From positions 1 to 37,934 of the forward strand of contig DAINRO010000017.1 in assembly GCA_036741795.1 (NCBI GenBank): DNA of 37,934 bases, written 5' to 3'. Source of the DNA: DATKKM01 sp036741795. GTDB taxonomy: Bacteria; Chloroflexota; Dehalococcoidia; SM23-28-2; RBG-16-64-32. The translations under genes and the position numbers were made by a program. The notes under the pieces were generated by a model. That model searched no databases. It was not told the DNA's origin and worked only from the letters and a program-made list of their open reading frames with translations. Shown piece by piece: positions 16,008 to 24,187 of this stretch; within the stretch, counting starts at the first letter, position 1, and each line of letters opens with the position of its first letter.

Positions 16008-17695
16008 CAGACGCCGAGACGGGCGTCTTCGAGCTCGACGATCTCAGGATCTAGCTTCTTGAAGAGTGCCTCTGGCTCACGCAGCGGTGATCCGGCTTCC
16101 GGCTTGACCATCGTCCACCCTGCGGCGCCAACTGGACCTTCGCCTCCCAGGTAGCCGTGGAGTTTCTCGCAGGTGAATGGAAGGAACGGGTAGAAGGCGA
16201 TCTTGAGTCCATTGACGGCGGCGAGTGCAGTCCAGAGGACGGTCGCGCACCGATCCCGGTCTTCCTTGAGCAGCTTCCAGGGGGCGTTGTCCTCGAGGTA
16301 CCGGTTCGCCTCTCGGGCCGCCCCCATCGCCGCTTCGAGTGCAGTGCGGAAGTTGCAGGCAGCGATCGCGTTTCCGGTGGCGAGGAGAACTTCTTCGACC
16401 GTGGTCAGCAGCTTGCGGTCGTCACCGGTCAATTCGCCCGCCTCGGGTACCCGCTGGTCGAAATTGCGGTAGGTGAAGGTCAGGACGCGGTTGACGAGGT
16501 TGCCCCAGGTGGCAACCAGCTCGTCGTTGTTTCGTTGAACGAATCCGGACCACGTGAAGTCGGAATCGGAGGTTTCGGGTGCGATAGCGGTCAGGTAGTA
16601 GCGAAGAGGATCTGGATCGTAGCGGGTGAGGAATTCCGGGACCCACACGGCCAGGCGGCGGCTCGTCGAGGCCTTACTCCCCTTGATGGTCACATACTGA
16701 TTGGCCGGGACGTCGTAGGGCAGGTTGTACGAGTCGCCGGTCGCCTTGCTATAGCCCATGAGCTGGGCGGGCCAGATGAGGGTGTGGAACCAGATATTGT
16801 CCTTGCCGATGAAGTAGTAGCTCCGGCAGGCGGGATCCAACCAGTATTCGCGCCATCGGTCGGGCTCGCCGCTTTTCTGCGCCCATTCGATTGACGCTGA
16901 TAGGTAGCCGATGACGGCCTCGAACCAGACGTAGATCCGCTTGTCATCCCAGCCTTCGAGCGGGATCGTTACCCCCCACGTGAGGTCGCGTGTTATTGCC
17001 CGGTCCTTTAGCCCTTCGCCTGTCTTTGTGGTGCTGATGGAGAGGTTGAGGACATTCTTCCGCCAGTGCTCCTTGCCGGTCGACAGCCACTCGCGGACGG
17101 CCTCGTTATAGGCGCCCAGGCGGTGAAAGAAGTGCTCAGATTCCCGGATTTCCGGTTCGGAGCCGTCGAATTTGCAGCGACGGTTCTTCAGGTCGATCGG
17201 GTCAAGGACGTTGCCGCAGTTGTCGCATTGGTCACCGCGGGCGCCGTCGTAGCTACAGATCGGGCAGGTGCCCTCGACGTAACGGTCGAGGAGGAACCGC
17301 TGCTCCTTGGCGCAATACGGGAGGTCCATCGTGTCCTTGTATATATCGCCCGAATCGAGGAGCGCCTTAAACATCTCCTGGGAGACACGGGCGTGATTCT
17401 CAGTGCCCGTAGTGGTGAAGAGGTCAAATTCGATCCCCATGCCCTTCCAGGTTTCAAGAAACTCCGCCTGGAACTCGGCGGCGATTTCTCCCGGGGAACG
17501 GCCCTCCTGCTCGGCGCGGACGGTGATCGGCGTGCCGTGTTGGTCGCTTCCCGAGACCATCAGGACGTCGTTACCGATGGTCCGGTGGTAGCGGGCGAAG
17601 ATGTCGGGCGGGAGGTAGGCGCCGCCCAACTGGCCGATGTGGATGGAGCCGTTGGCGTAGGGCCAGGCGACGCACACGAGTATTCGCTCAGGCAT
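16007..17695 (-). CDS. metG: Methionyl-tRNA synthetase
   Basis: This is a class I aminoacyl-tRNA synthetase charging tRNA-Met. The 562-residue protein has the HIGH-type motif HIGQ at 19-22. A C4 zinc knuckle has Cys at 144, 147, 157 and 160. The KMSKS-type loop reads KASTS at 341-345, the form related to KFSTS of archaeal-like MetRS. The C-terminal anticodon-binding helices begin near residue 400. There is no C-terminal Trbp111 domain, so it is a short, probably monomeric form. It follows rsmI by 36 bases and overlaps tatD. Confidence 0.95.
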   Translation of the reverse strand: MPERILVCVAWPYANGSIHIGQLGGAYLPPDIFARYHRTIGNDVLMVSGSDQHGTPITVRAEQEGRSPGEIAAEFQAEFLETWKGMGIEFDLFTTTGTENHARVSQEMFKALLDSGDIYKDTMDLPYCAKEQRFLLDRYVEGTCPICSYDGARGDQCDNCGNVLDPIDLKNRRCKFDGSEPEIRESEHFFHRLGAYNEAVREWLSTGKEHWRKNVLNLSISTTKTGEGLKDRAITRDLTWGVTIPLEGWDDKRIYVWFEAVIGYLSASIEWAQKSGEPDRWREYWLDPACRSYYFIGKDNIWFHTLIWPAQLMGYSKATGDSYNLPYDVPANQYVTIKGSKASTSRRLAVWVPEFLTRYDPDPLRYYLTAIAPETSDSDFTWSGFVQRNNDELVATWGNLVNRVLTFTYRNFDQRVPEAGELTGDDRKLLTTVEEVLLATGNAIAACNFRTALEAAMGAAREANRYLEDNAPWKLLKEDRDRCATVLWTALAAVNGLKIAFYPFLPFTCEKLHGYLGGEGPVGAAGWTMVKPEAGSPLREPEALFKKLDPEIVELEDARLGV

Positions 17696-17731
17696 GGGGT
17701 GTTGCGTTCGATTCTATCGGATGCTCAAGCC

Positions 17732-18559
17732 TCAGTCTGGCGCCTGGCTCTTCACGGCCAGGCGGTAGACGCGCTGACGGGAAAGTCCCGTATCCTCCAC
17801 GACCCGGGCAACCGCGTCGCGAGTTGAGGTGCCGTCATTCGCGAGAGATGTCAGCATCGCGACGATCTGATCGTCCGATAGCTCCGGGGGTGCATTGGTC
17901 GCTCCCTCCACGACGAGAGTAAATTCCCCGCGAGGGGCGGTGAAATGGCTGATGGCCTCGCTCACGGTACCGCGGTAGGTTTCCTCGTGTAGTTTCGTCA
18001 TCTCGCGGCAGGCGGCCATTCGCCTGTCTCCGACTGTGGCGAGCAGGTCCTGCAGCGACTTCTGGATACGATGCGGGGATTCGAAGGCGACCAGAGTGCG
18101 AGGCGACTCGCGCACGGACTCGAAGAGGCGGCGGCGGTCGATAGAGCGGCGCGGGAGGAAGCCCAGGAAGGTGAACTCGGCGGAAGGGAGGCCCGACGCG
18201 ACTACTGCGGCGATTGGCGCAGCGGGGCCAGGAATGGACGAGACTTTGTGGTCTGCCTCGATCACCGTCTTGATCAGCTCGAACCCGGGGTCGCTGATTC
18301 CCGGCGTCCCTGCCTCCGAGACGAGCGCGACGTCACCCCCGGCCTCGAGGACCTTCATGATCTGCGGAGTGCGTTCCGCCATGTTGTGTTCCGTGTACGA
18401 CAGTACACGGTTTGAGATGCCGTGATGGGCCATCAGTTTTCGTGCTGTCCGCGTATCCTCGGCGGCGACCAGTCCCACCTCCCCGAGCACTCGCAGTGCA
18501 CGCAGGGTGACGTCCTCCATGTTCCCGATCGGAGTAGCGACGAGAAAGAGCGTGCCCAT
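17732..18559 (-). CDS. rsmI: 16S rRNA (cytidine-1402-2'-O)-methyltransferase RsmI
   Basis: RsmI methylates the 2'-OH of C1402 in 16S rRNA using SAM. The 275-residue protein starts MGTLFLVATPIGNMEDVTLR, the standard N-terminus. This selects the ATG at 18559 over an in-frame start 14 codons upstream. Other motifs are AEDTRTARKLM, SEAGTPGISDPG and the PRGEFTLVVEG segment of the tetrapyrrole-methylase fold. A C-terminal helix-turn-helix-like segment follows (TRDAVARVVEDTGLSRQRVY). First gene of the rsmI-metG-tatD operon. Confidence 0.94.
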   Translation of the reverse strand: MGTLFLVATPIGNMEDVTLRALRVLGEVGLVAAEDTRTARKLMAHHGISNRVLSYTEHNMAERTPQIMKVLEAGGDVALVSEAGTPGISDPGFELIKTVIEADHKVSSIPGPAAPIAAVVASGLPSAEFTFLGFLPRRSIDRRRLFESVRESPRTLVAFESPHRIQKSLQDLLATVGDRRMAACREMTKLHEETYRGTVSEAISHFTAPRGEFTLVVEGATNAPPELSDDQIVAMLTSLANDGTSTRDAVARVVEDTGLSRQRVYRLAVKSQAPD

Positions 18560-18603
18560 GCCTAGATCATGCCGGGCGGAACCGAGCAGCGCACCTGTCA
18601 ATC

Positions 18604-18631
18604 TTCACTATTCACTATTCAACATTCACAA
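18604..18631. repeat. Heptanucleotide tandem repeat, four units
   Basis: Four 7-base units run consecutively: TTCACTA, TTCACTA, TTCAACA and TTCACAA. They lie between the divergent rsmI and guaB3 genes, just upstream of the guaB3 promoter. Tracts like this are common intergenic filler in many genomes; a regulatory role is possible but nothing shows it. Confidence 0.5.
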
Positions 18632-18637
18632 TTTCCG

Positions 18638-18667
18638 TTGACCGCCTCGGGCAGCGGTCGATATACT
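18638..18667 (+). promoter_or_regulatory. Predicted promoter of guaB3
   Basis: TTGACC (18638-18643) and TATACT (18662-18667) with an 18-base spacer give a good sigma70-type promoter. Transcription would start near 18674, 47 bases before the ATG; a GGCGAGG ribosome-binding site lies close to the start codon. Confidence 0.6.
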
Positions 18668-18720
18668 TCTAAAAAGTCCCCCCGCCCCAACGGGCCCAAG
18701 TGTAATTAAGGCGAGGTGTT

Positions 18721-19860
18721 ATGAGTCTAACGGTTGGGATGCGAGAGTTGAGGCCCGCCTACGGGTTCGATGAAGTTGCGATCGTGCCCGGGAGCGTGAC
18801 GGTGAATCCCGAGCTCACCGACGTTCGATTCAGCATCGCACACATCACCTTCGAACAACCGATCACCGTCGCCGCCCTTGATGCCGTGGTTAACACGAAG
18901 TTTGCCATCGAAGCCAGTCAGCGCGGCGCCCTCGCCGTCATGAACCTCGAGGGCCTCCAGTGCCGCCACGACGACCCCGACGCTGCAATAGCCGAGGTCG
19001 TGAACGCCTCCGATGAGGACTCCGCGGCCGTCATCCAGCACCTCACCGCCGCCCCGCTTCGCGAAGAGCTTATCGGCCGCCGTGTGCGCGAGATCAAGGA
19101 CGGTGGAGGCATTGCCGCCGTCTCCTGCACGCCCGCCAACACCAAGAAACTCGCGCCACTGGCTGTTGAGGCGGGTGCTGACTTGTTCGTCGTCCAGTCC
19201 ACTGTGACCACCGCCCAGCATCGATCGCGCAGTGTCCGCGGCCTTCGCCTCGACGAGCTTGTCCAGGGTCTCGGTATTCCCGTCGTCGTCGGCAACACTG
19301 TCGGCTACGAGGCGACGAAGGAGATCATGGAAACGGGCATCGATGGCGTCCTGGTGGGCGTCGGTCCCGGAGCGATCTGCACCTCTCGCGAAGTGCTGGG
19401 CGTCGGCGTCCCGCAGATCACAGCCACGATGGAGTGTGCGGCAGCGCGCGACGCTTATTACCGCGAGTCCGGCCGCTATGTCCCAATCATCACGGACGGC
19501 GGAATGCGTAACGGCGGCGACGTCTGCAAGGCGCTGGCAGCCGGTGCCGATGCCGTGATGCTTGGAACGGCTTTTGCCCGCACCGAGGAGGCGCCCGCGA
19601 AGGGCTACGCCTGGGGCATGTCAACCGGACATGCCGCGCTCCCTCGTGGGGTACGCATCAAGCCGGGAGTGGACACCACGCTTGACCAATTGCTCTTCGG
19701 CCCGACGTCGCGGACGAATGGAAGCGAGAACCTCGTTGGCGCGGTCCGGACCTGCATGGGCATGGTCGGCGCGCAAACACTGAGCGAGTTCCACGACGCA
19801 GAGCTCGTCGTCGCCCCCAGCATCAAGACTGAGGGCAAAGTCTACCAGTTGGCTCGATAG
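18721..19860 (+). CDS. guaB3: GuaB3-type IMP dehydrogenase family protein
   Basis: This 379-residue protein belongs to the IMPDH/GMPR family in the short form called GuaB3, known from actinobacteria and some Chloroflexota, with no CBS domains. Residues 8-60 read RELRPAYGFDEVAIVP, typical of this subgroup. The catalytic loop is GPGAICTSREVLGVGVPQ with Cys at about 220, and the phosphate-binding DGGMRNGGDV and ALAAGADAVMLGT follow. Whether it acts as IMP dehydrogenase, GMP reductase or another purine reductase cannot be told from sequence. It is monocistronic, with its own promoter, and converges with dodecin. Confidence 0.9.
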   Translation: MSLTVGMRELRPAYGFDEVAIVPGSVTVNPELTDVRFSIAHITFEQPITVAALDAVVNTKFAIEASQRGALAVMNLEGLQCRHDDPDAAIAEVVNASDEDSAAVIQHLTAAPLREELIGRRVREIKDGGGIAAVSCTPANTKKLAPLAVEAGADLFVVQSTVTTAQHRSRSVRGLRLDELVQGLGIPVVVGNTVGYEATKEIMETGIDGVLVGVGPGAICTSREVLGVGVPQITATMECAAARDAYYRESGRYVPIITDGGMRNGGDVCKALAAGADAVMLGTAFARTEEAPAKGYAWGMSTGHAALPRGVRIKPGVDTTLDQLLFGPTSRTNGSENLVGAVRTCMGMVGAQTLSEFHDAELVVAPSIKTEGKVYQLAR

Positions 19861-19868
19861 AGACTAAC

Positions 19869-19888
19869 CGGGGAGTTGCTATTCCCCG
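19869..19888. terminator. Weak hairpin between convergent guaB3 and dodecin
   Basis: CGGGGA (19869-19874) pairs with TCCCCG (19883-19888) around an 8-base loop. It overlaps the dodecin 3' end and has no U-run on either strand, so it is only a possible bidirectional terminator. Confidence 0.25.
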
Positions 19889-20094
19889 CCGTGGTACTTG
19901 AAGGACAGCTTCACTTTCGCGCGGTAGGCCGTCACCTTCCCATCCTCGATCACAACGTCTTGCTCCACTACTTCTGCTATCCGGAGGTCGCGGAGTGACT
20001 GAGCGGCCATGTTGATCGCCGCTGCCGCCGCCTTTTCCCAGGATTCGCTGCTCGTGCCCACCAGTTCGATTACCTTGTAAACGCTCTCGGCCAT
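19879..20094 (-). CDS. Dodecin, flavin-storage protein
   Basis: This 71-residue protein matches dodecins, dodecameric hollow-sphere proteins that bind flavin (riboflavin, FMN or lumichrome) and sometimes CoA. The sequence starts VYKVIELVGTSSESWEKAAA, including the flavin-stacking Trp near residue 19. It continues with LRDLRIAEVVEQDVVIEDGK and the strand AYRAKVKLSFKY. An AAAGGAG ribosome-binding site lies 6 bases before the ATG. A promoter is predicted upstream. Confidence 0.95.
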   Translation of the reverse strand: MAESVYKVIELVGTSSESWEKAAAAAINMAAQSLRDLRIAEVVEQDVVIEDGKVTAYRAKVKLSFKYHGGE

Positions 20095-20133
20095 GTATGG
20101 CTCCTTTCGGCTATTGAGAAGCTTCGCGCCTAG

Positions 20134-20161
20134 ATAATACTCCTACCTGCGCCAATGTCGA
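20134..20161 (-). promoter_or_regulatory. Predicted dodecin promoter
   Basis: On the minus strand TCGACA (20161-20156) and TATTAT (20139-20134) are spaced by 16 bases, with transcription starting near 20127 and the dodecin ATG at 20094. The -35 TCGAC core is shared with the nuo promoter. Confidence 0.5.
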
Positions 20162-20172
20162 GTGTTCAGAGG

Positions 20173-21132
20173 TTACAGCCACCTATGATATCGATACCAG
20201 CGGTAGGTCAGGGATGCACCCTCGCCGATCTGGACACCGGGGCGCCAGCCTGTATCCGCCGTGAGCGTTTCGCCGAAGCAAACCCACTGCTCCTGGGCCA
20301 TCTCATCGACCTTTTCAGGCGTGAACACCTCTGCACGATTGCGGATTTTGGCAAAGGAAGCAGTGACGCTGGCCGCTGCTGCGAAAGCTACCCTGGGCAA
20401 CGGAACCTTGGTCGCCCGGTGACCGACAGCATCCTCCACCGCTCCGACGAGGTCGCGCCAGGTGTGGACGGATCCATCCTCAGGCGTATACGTTACTGGA
20501 CCCAATGCGGTTGGACCGTCGATGACAGACTGGACCGCAGTTGCGGCGTCAGTGGCGTAGATGAGGGAGATTTTGTTGCGGCCCCCGTTCAGCAGCGGGA
20601 TGAACCTGAACTTTGCCCCAAGAAAGACTGGAAGCAATGCCGGATCGCGAGGTCCATAGATCACCGGCATCCTGAAGATCGTGGAGCGCTCGGCCAGACT
20701 GGATTCGAGGAGGCGCTTTTCGCCAGCGAGTTTCGTTCTCCCATATTCAGTCACCGGGGCAGACGGGCTGCTGCCATCGCCAGGACCGCGTGCGGCGAGG
20801 CTGGAGATGTAGATGAATCGAACTCCCGAAGTTACTTCTGTGCAAGCCTGGACGATATTCGCGGTTCCCTGATCGTTGACTGCCGCGAACTCGGCTGCGC
20901 TGCGTGCCTTGATCAACCCCGCCGCATGGACCACAACATCAACGCCCTGAGCTGCCGCGCCGAGGGACTCGGTATCCGTGACGTCACCAATCGCCACTTC
21001 ATGATCGAACTTGAGGAATTCGCGGCTGCTCGACGGCCGCAGGAGCAGTCGCACCGCGTGTCCGGAGCCGGCCAGGATCTCCGCGATATGCGACCCCAGG
21101 AAGCCGCTGGCGCCAGTGACGAGGACGCTCAC
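20173..21132 (-). CDS. Extended SDR / NAD-dependent epimerase family (candidate ceramide reductase, CerR-like)
   Basis: This 319-residue extended short-chain dehydrogenase has a Rossmann fold with TGASGFLGSHI at residues 6-16. The catalytic residues are Ser110/111 and Tyr130-x3-Lys134 (YGRTK), and VVHAAG is at about 67-72. It is the third gene of a minus-strand trio after an SPT-like enzyme and a GNAT-type acyltransferase, 10 bases from the latter. In Caulobacter the analogous gene reduces the ketone of the ceramide intermediate, and that role is inferred here from context only. By sequence alone it could act on other sugar or steroid-like substrates. The start is GTG. Confidence 0.8.
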   Translation of the reverse strand: MSVLVTGASGFLGSHIAEILAGSGHAVRLLLRPSSSREFLKFDHEVAIGDVTDTESLGAAAQGVDVVVHAAGLIKARSAAEFAAVNDQGTANIVQACTEVTSGVRFIYISSLAARGPGDGSSPSAPVTEYGRTKLAGEKRLLESSLAERSTIFRMPVIYGPRDPALLPVFLGAKFRFIPLLNGGRNKISLIYATDAATAVQSVIDGPTALGPVTYTPEDGSVHTWRDLVGAVEDAVGHRATKVPLPRVAFAAAASVTASFAKIRNRAEVFTPEKVDEMAQEQWVCFGETLTADTGWRPGVQIGEGASLTYRWYRYHRWL

Positions 21133-21142
21133 GCGAGGACCT

Positions 21143-22312
21143 TCAAGTCAGGGGCTTCTCGTAGATACGGTACCTCTTGTACTGCTCGCAACCGATCCTG
21201 CGGATCAAGGAGTTTACCAGGCCGTTGTCCTCCAGCGTCCACCCGAACTCCGCACCGGTGAATCCTGCCTCCATCGCTCCCAGGTAGACTTCCTCGGCCA
21301 GCAGGTAGGCCAACCCCGCATACTCCCGCGTCCTGTACTCCTTCCGGATTCCCAGGATCAACATCCGGCCGGACTTCGGCCTTCGGACCTTGAGGCGCCA
21401 GAGGAACCTGGCCCACCCGATTGGAAACAGACTGCCTTTAAGCGGTTGCATCGCCCAGTTAGAGTCGGGAACGGCCACCGCCGCTCCGGCCGGCACGCCG
21501 TTGATCTCTACGAAGGGAACGATCCGAGGGTCGACCACCAGCCGCAGGTCCGACGAAACCTCGTCCGCCTCCGCTTCCGTCGCCGGCACAAAGCCCCAGT
21601 TGTCCTTCCAGGCGTCGTTGTACATATCCAGGATAAGGCCAACTTCAGCGCGAAAATTGTTCATGCGCGCACGGCGGACCACCACGTCCGGCCGCGACCG
21701 CAGCTTGTCGATCGCTCGGCGTGCCGACTCATGGGGTACCTGGTGCGGCTCCCACTTCCACGCGTAAAGGTCCTTCGCCTTGCCGTATCCCAGCTCTTCC
21801 AGCAGCCGCGCATAGTACGGCTGCGAGTACGGCATCAGCGGCTGAGGCGGGTACTCGAACCCCTCGATCAGCATCCCAACCTCGCCGTTCATCGAGAAGT
21901 TCAGCGGCCCGCGCGCTGCATTCATTCCCCGGTCGCGCAGCCATCCCTCGGCAGTCTCGAGCAGCGCCCGCGCTACCTCGATGTCGTCGATGCACTCGAA
22001 AAACCCGAAGAAGCCAGTCTGATCCCTGTGGTGGCGGTTGTGTTCGTGGTCCACCTGGGCGCTGATCCGCCCTACGGGTTGGCCGTCCCGCAGCGCGACG
22101 AATAGCTCTACGTCCGCGTGCTGGTAAAACGCGTTGTGCTTCGCCGAGAGCCTGCGCTTCTCCATGAACCGCAGTGGCGCCACCCAGTTCTGGTTGCCTG
22201 CATAGAGATGCTCAGGCAGGCGGATGAACTGGTCGAGGAGCTTCCCGCTGGAAGCAGGGACGACGTCGACGCCTGTCCTGGTCTCGATGCTAGGAGATGA
22301 CGCCCTACCCAA
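21143..22312 (-). CDS. GNAT-type N-acyltransferase (candidate bacterial ceramide synthase)
   Basis: This 389-residue protein belongs to a large GNAT-superfamily group. An N-terminal region has WVAPLRFMEKRRL and VGRISAQVDHEHN. A conserved centre reads RGPLNFSMNGEVGMLIEGF followed by MPYSQPYYARLLEELGYGKAKD. The C-terminal acyltransferase half has ILGIRKEYRTREYAGLAYL, GAEFGWTLEDNGLVN and KRYRIYEKPL. It overlaps the SPT-like gene by 8 bases and lies just before the SDR gene, so the three are probably co-transcribed. In the Caulobacter ceramide pathway a GNAT-like bCerS N-acylates the sphingoid base; the same role is proposed here by inference. The TTG start at 22312 is weak but no better start precedes the conserved N-terminus. 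Confidence 0.75.
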   Translation of the reverse strand: MGRASSPSIETRTGVDVVPASSGKLLDQFIRLPEHLYAGNQNWVAPLRFMEKRRLSAKHNAFYQHADVELFVALRDGQPVGRISAQVDHEHNRHHRDQTGFFGFFECIDDIEVARALLETAEGWLRDRGMNAARGPLNFSMNGEVGMLIEGFEYPPQPLMPYSQPYYARLLEELGYGKAKDLYAWKWEPHQVPHESARRAIDKLRSRPDVVVRRARMNNFRAEVGLILDMYNDAWKDNWGFVPATEAEADEVSSDLRLVVDPRIVPFVEINGVPAGAAVAVPDSNWAMQPLKGSLFPIGWARFLWRLKVRRPKSGRMLILGIRKEYRTREYAGLAYLLAEEVYLGAMEAGFTGAEFGWTLEDNGLVNSLIRRIGCEQYKRYRIYEKPLT

Positions 22313-23600
22313 TTACACCCAAATTGCGGCCAACGGTCTGGAAGGCGTCGAGCGCCCGATCGATCATCTCGTCTGTGTGGGTCGCCATGCAGCTCGTGCG
22401 CATCATCGCTTCTTTCATCGCGACCGCCGGATAGATTGCCGGGTTCACGTAGACACCCGCCGCCGTCAACCCTTTCCAGAACATAAGCGTGCGGTACTCG
22501 TCGCCCACGCTCACCGGGACGATCGGCGTTTGCGAACCGCCGATGTCATATCCCATGTTCGCGAGGCCCTGTCGCCAGCGGTCGCCGTTCTGGCGCAGCC
22601 GCTCCACCATCTCCGGCTCGTCCTCGAGCACGCTCAGGGAGGCCAGGGCTGCGGCGGCCAGGGCAGGCGGAAGGCTGGCGGAGAACAGAAGGGGCCGCGC
22701 GAAGTGCTGAATCCAGTTCATGACGGGGCCCGTCCCGGCGACGTATCCCCCTATGGAGGCCAGCGACTTGGAGAACGTCCCCATGATGATATCGGCGGCA
22801 TCCTCCAGTCCGAAGTGGCTGGCGGTGCCGCGGCCACCCTCGCCCAGGACGCCCATGCCGTGCGCGTCATCGACCACGATTCTCGCACCGTGGCGCATGC
22901 TGACCTCGACGATCTCGGGCAGAGGAGCGATGTCGCCGCCCATGCTGTAGACCCCATCGACGATCACCAGCGCCGGTTTGTCGAGCTTGCCCAGCACCTG
23001 GTCCAGGTGGGCCGTGTCGTTGTGGCGGAACCGAACCATGTCCCCGTCGGAGAGCTGGCAGCCGTCGTAGATGCTCGCGTGGTCCGCCTTGTCCACGACG
23101 GCGACCGACTTCTTGTCCACGAGCGCCGAGATGATGCCGAGGTTCGCCTGGTAGCCTGTCGTGAAAACGAGGGCCCGCTCCTTCCGGAGAAAGGCGGCTA
23201 TCCGCTCTTCCAGCTCCTCGTGCAGCTTCGTTGTCCCGTTGTAGAGCCGGGAGCCGGTCATCGAGGTGCCGTACTCGGCGATCGCCTTCTGTGCCGCCTC
23301 CATCACCCGCGGATGCCGTGTCAATCCCAGGTAGTTGTTCGATCCGAACATGAGCACCCGCTTGCCGTCAACAATCGCCTCCGGGCCATCGTTGTTGTCG
23401 AGGGGCCTGAAGTAGGGGTAGAGGTCCAAACTCTGAGCGCGCTCGATGATGTTGAACCCCTGTGTCTTGGCGAAGACGTCTCCGCCGTCGGAGGCGTCAT
23501 AACGCTCCCGGATCATGCCTTCGATGCTAACGTCCGGGGGGAGGGGAGGCAGAGGCGCCGCTTCGGTGTTAGGTGCGCGCTTGGTTTCTCTCATAGCCAT
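22305..23600 (-). CDS. Alpha-oxoamine synthase, serine palmitoyltransferase-like
   Basis: This 431-residue PLP enzyme of the alpha-oxoamine synthase family condenses an amino acid with an acyl-CoA. The PLP lysine is Lys278 in TFSKSL. His174 (DKADHAS) stacks on PLP, and Asp244/His247 (DDAHGMG) bind the ring. The N-terminal segment of about 80 residues and GSNNYLGLTRHP plus RLYNGTTKLHEELE fit serine palmitoyltransferases better than BioF or Kbl, which are shorter. With the two following genes it forms a putative spt-bcerS-cerR sphingolipid module. No bio or tdh genes are nearby, which argues against BioF and Kbl. The reaction is inferred from homology and context. Confidence 0.82.
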   Translation of the reverse strand: MAMRETKRAPNTEAAPLPPLPPDVSIEGMIRERYDASDGGDVFAKTQGFNIIERAQSLDLYPYFRPLDNNDGPEAIVDGKRVLMFGSNNYLGLTRHPRVMEAAQKAIAEYGTSMTGSRLYNGTTKLHEELEERIAAFLRKERALVFTTGYQANLGIISALVDKKSVAVVDKADHASIYDGCQLSDGDMVRFRHNDTAHLDQVLGKLDKPALVIVDGVYSMGGDIAPLPEIVEVSMRHGARIVVDDAHGMGVLGEGGRGTASHFGLEDAADIIMGTFSKSLASIGGYVAGTGPVMNWIQHFARPLLFSASLPPALAAAALASLSVLEDEPEMVERLRQNGDRWRQGLANMGYDIGGSQTPIVPVSVGDEYRTLMFWKGLTAAGVYVNPAIYPAVAMKEAMMRTSCMATHTDEMIDRALDAFQTVGRNLGVIG

Positions 23601-23765
23601 ACGGCCGACTTGTATTCACTATACGGAAGATGCGAATGACGGAAAAGTGCGGCTTTGTGGATCAATGCAGGAGGGCATGCTCAACGTGACGGCCTTGGCC
23701 TGGCTCGACCCTGTGCACCGGCTCCGGCGATAGTGGATGCGGTTTAGCGGCTGGTCGGCAGAAAG

Positions 23766-24002
23766 TCAGGCAGGCTCCGCAGGTGCGGGTGTATGGGATT
23801 TCGTTGCGAGGAACGTTAGCCGATCGCGAGCATCTCGCTGTATGAATAGTGGGACGAAGTCTGAGATGCGAGCGTCCCGGTAGGAAGCCAATGTTTGGGC
23901 GAACGTGTCTTCGACGGCCCGTGGTCCAACAATGGCAACGAACTCCTGAAGTAGCTGAACCTGGACCTGGTTTACTCGATCTGTCAACGGGTCCGATGCC
24001 AC
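23766..24002 (-). CDS. Small helical protein, three-helix-bundle dimerization domain type
   Basis: The 78-residue product contains VNQVQVQLLQEFVAIVG, then AVEDTFAQTLASYRDARISDFVPLFIQRDARDRL. This resembles the small 'three-helix bundle dimerization' domains of actinobacteria (V..EEYA.F.DARVRDFVPVLVER.ARERL). The GTG at 24002 is chosen because a perfect AGAAGGAG (24018-24011) sits 8 bases upstream on this strand. A longer reading to 24143 has no ribosome-binding site. The tail is Pro/Ala-rich. It is transcribed divergently from the GAK-type operon and shares its upstream region. Function unknown; the fold assignment is by eye. Confidence 0.65.
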   Translation of the reverse strand: MASDPLTDRVNQVQVQLLQEFVAIVGPRAVEDTFAQTLASYRDARISDFVPLFIQRDARDRLTFLATKSHTPAPAEPA

Positions 24003-24149
24003 GGCAAGATCTCCTTCTTCAGGGCCAGGGAGCGTTTGGGGGGCGGGTGCGCCCTGACCCAGCGTGTTGTCCGCGGTGGCTTTATAAGCGAGGGCTGCGA
24101 TCTGAGGCAATAGCTCACGGGGTGGAGGGAGTGCACAAAACACGAAGAT

Positions 24150-24187
24150 TTACAAAATAGTTACATTGAGTTACAAAACAGTTGCAT
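24150..24187 (+). promoter_or_regulatory. Pho-box-like operator: four TTACAW direct repeats
   Basis: TTACAA (24150), TTACAT (24161), TTACAA (24171) and TTGCAT (24182) are direct repeats spaced 11, 10 and 11 bases, on one helix face. This is the layout bound by PhoB/PhoP-type OmpR regulators, such as the B. subtilis PhoP TTAACA repeats. The array starts 107 bases upstream of the first GAK-type gene and also precedes the divergent small gene. An orphan OmpR-type regulator is encoded about 5 kb downstream. Confidence 0.6.

Noticed and set aside
20155..22105. Overlapping long plus-strand frames across the SDR and acyltransferase genes
   Set aside because: They are antisense to two genes with clear catalytic motifs and show no homology of their own.
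22224..23639. A 471-codon open frame on the plus strand
   Set aside because: It is antisense to the SPT-like gene. The His/Arg/Val-rich product has no family features.
24003..24143. N-terminal extension of the small minus-strand gene at 23766
   Set aside because: No ribosome-binding site at 24143, whereas AGAAGGAG precedes GTG 24002; the extension is Pro/Ala-rich and unlike the domain.
24150..24187. CRISPR-like or microsatellite reading of the TTACAW repeats
   Set aside because: The units are 6 bases at helical spacing with variable spacers, in a control region, which fits a regulator operator better.
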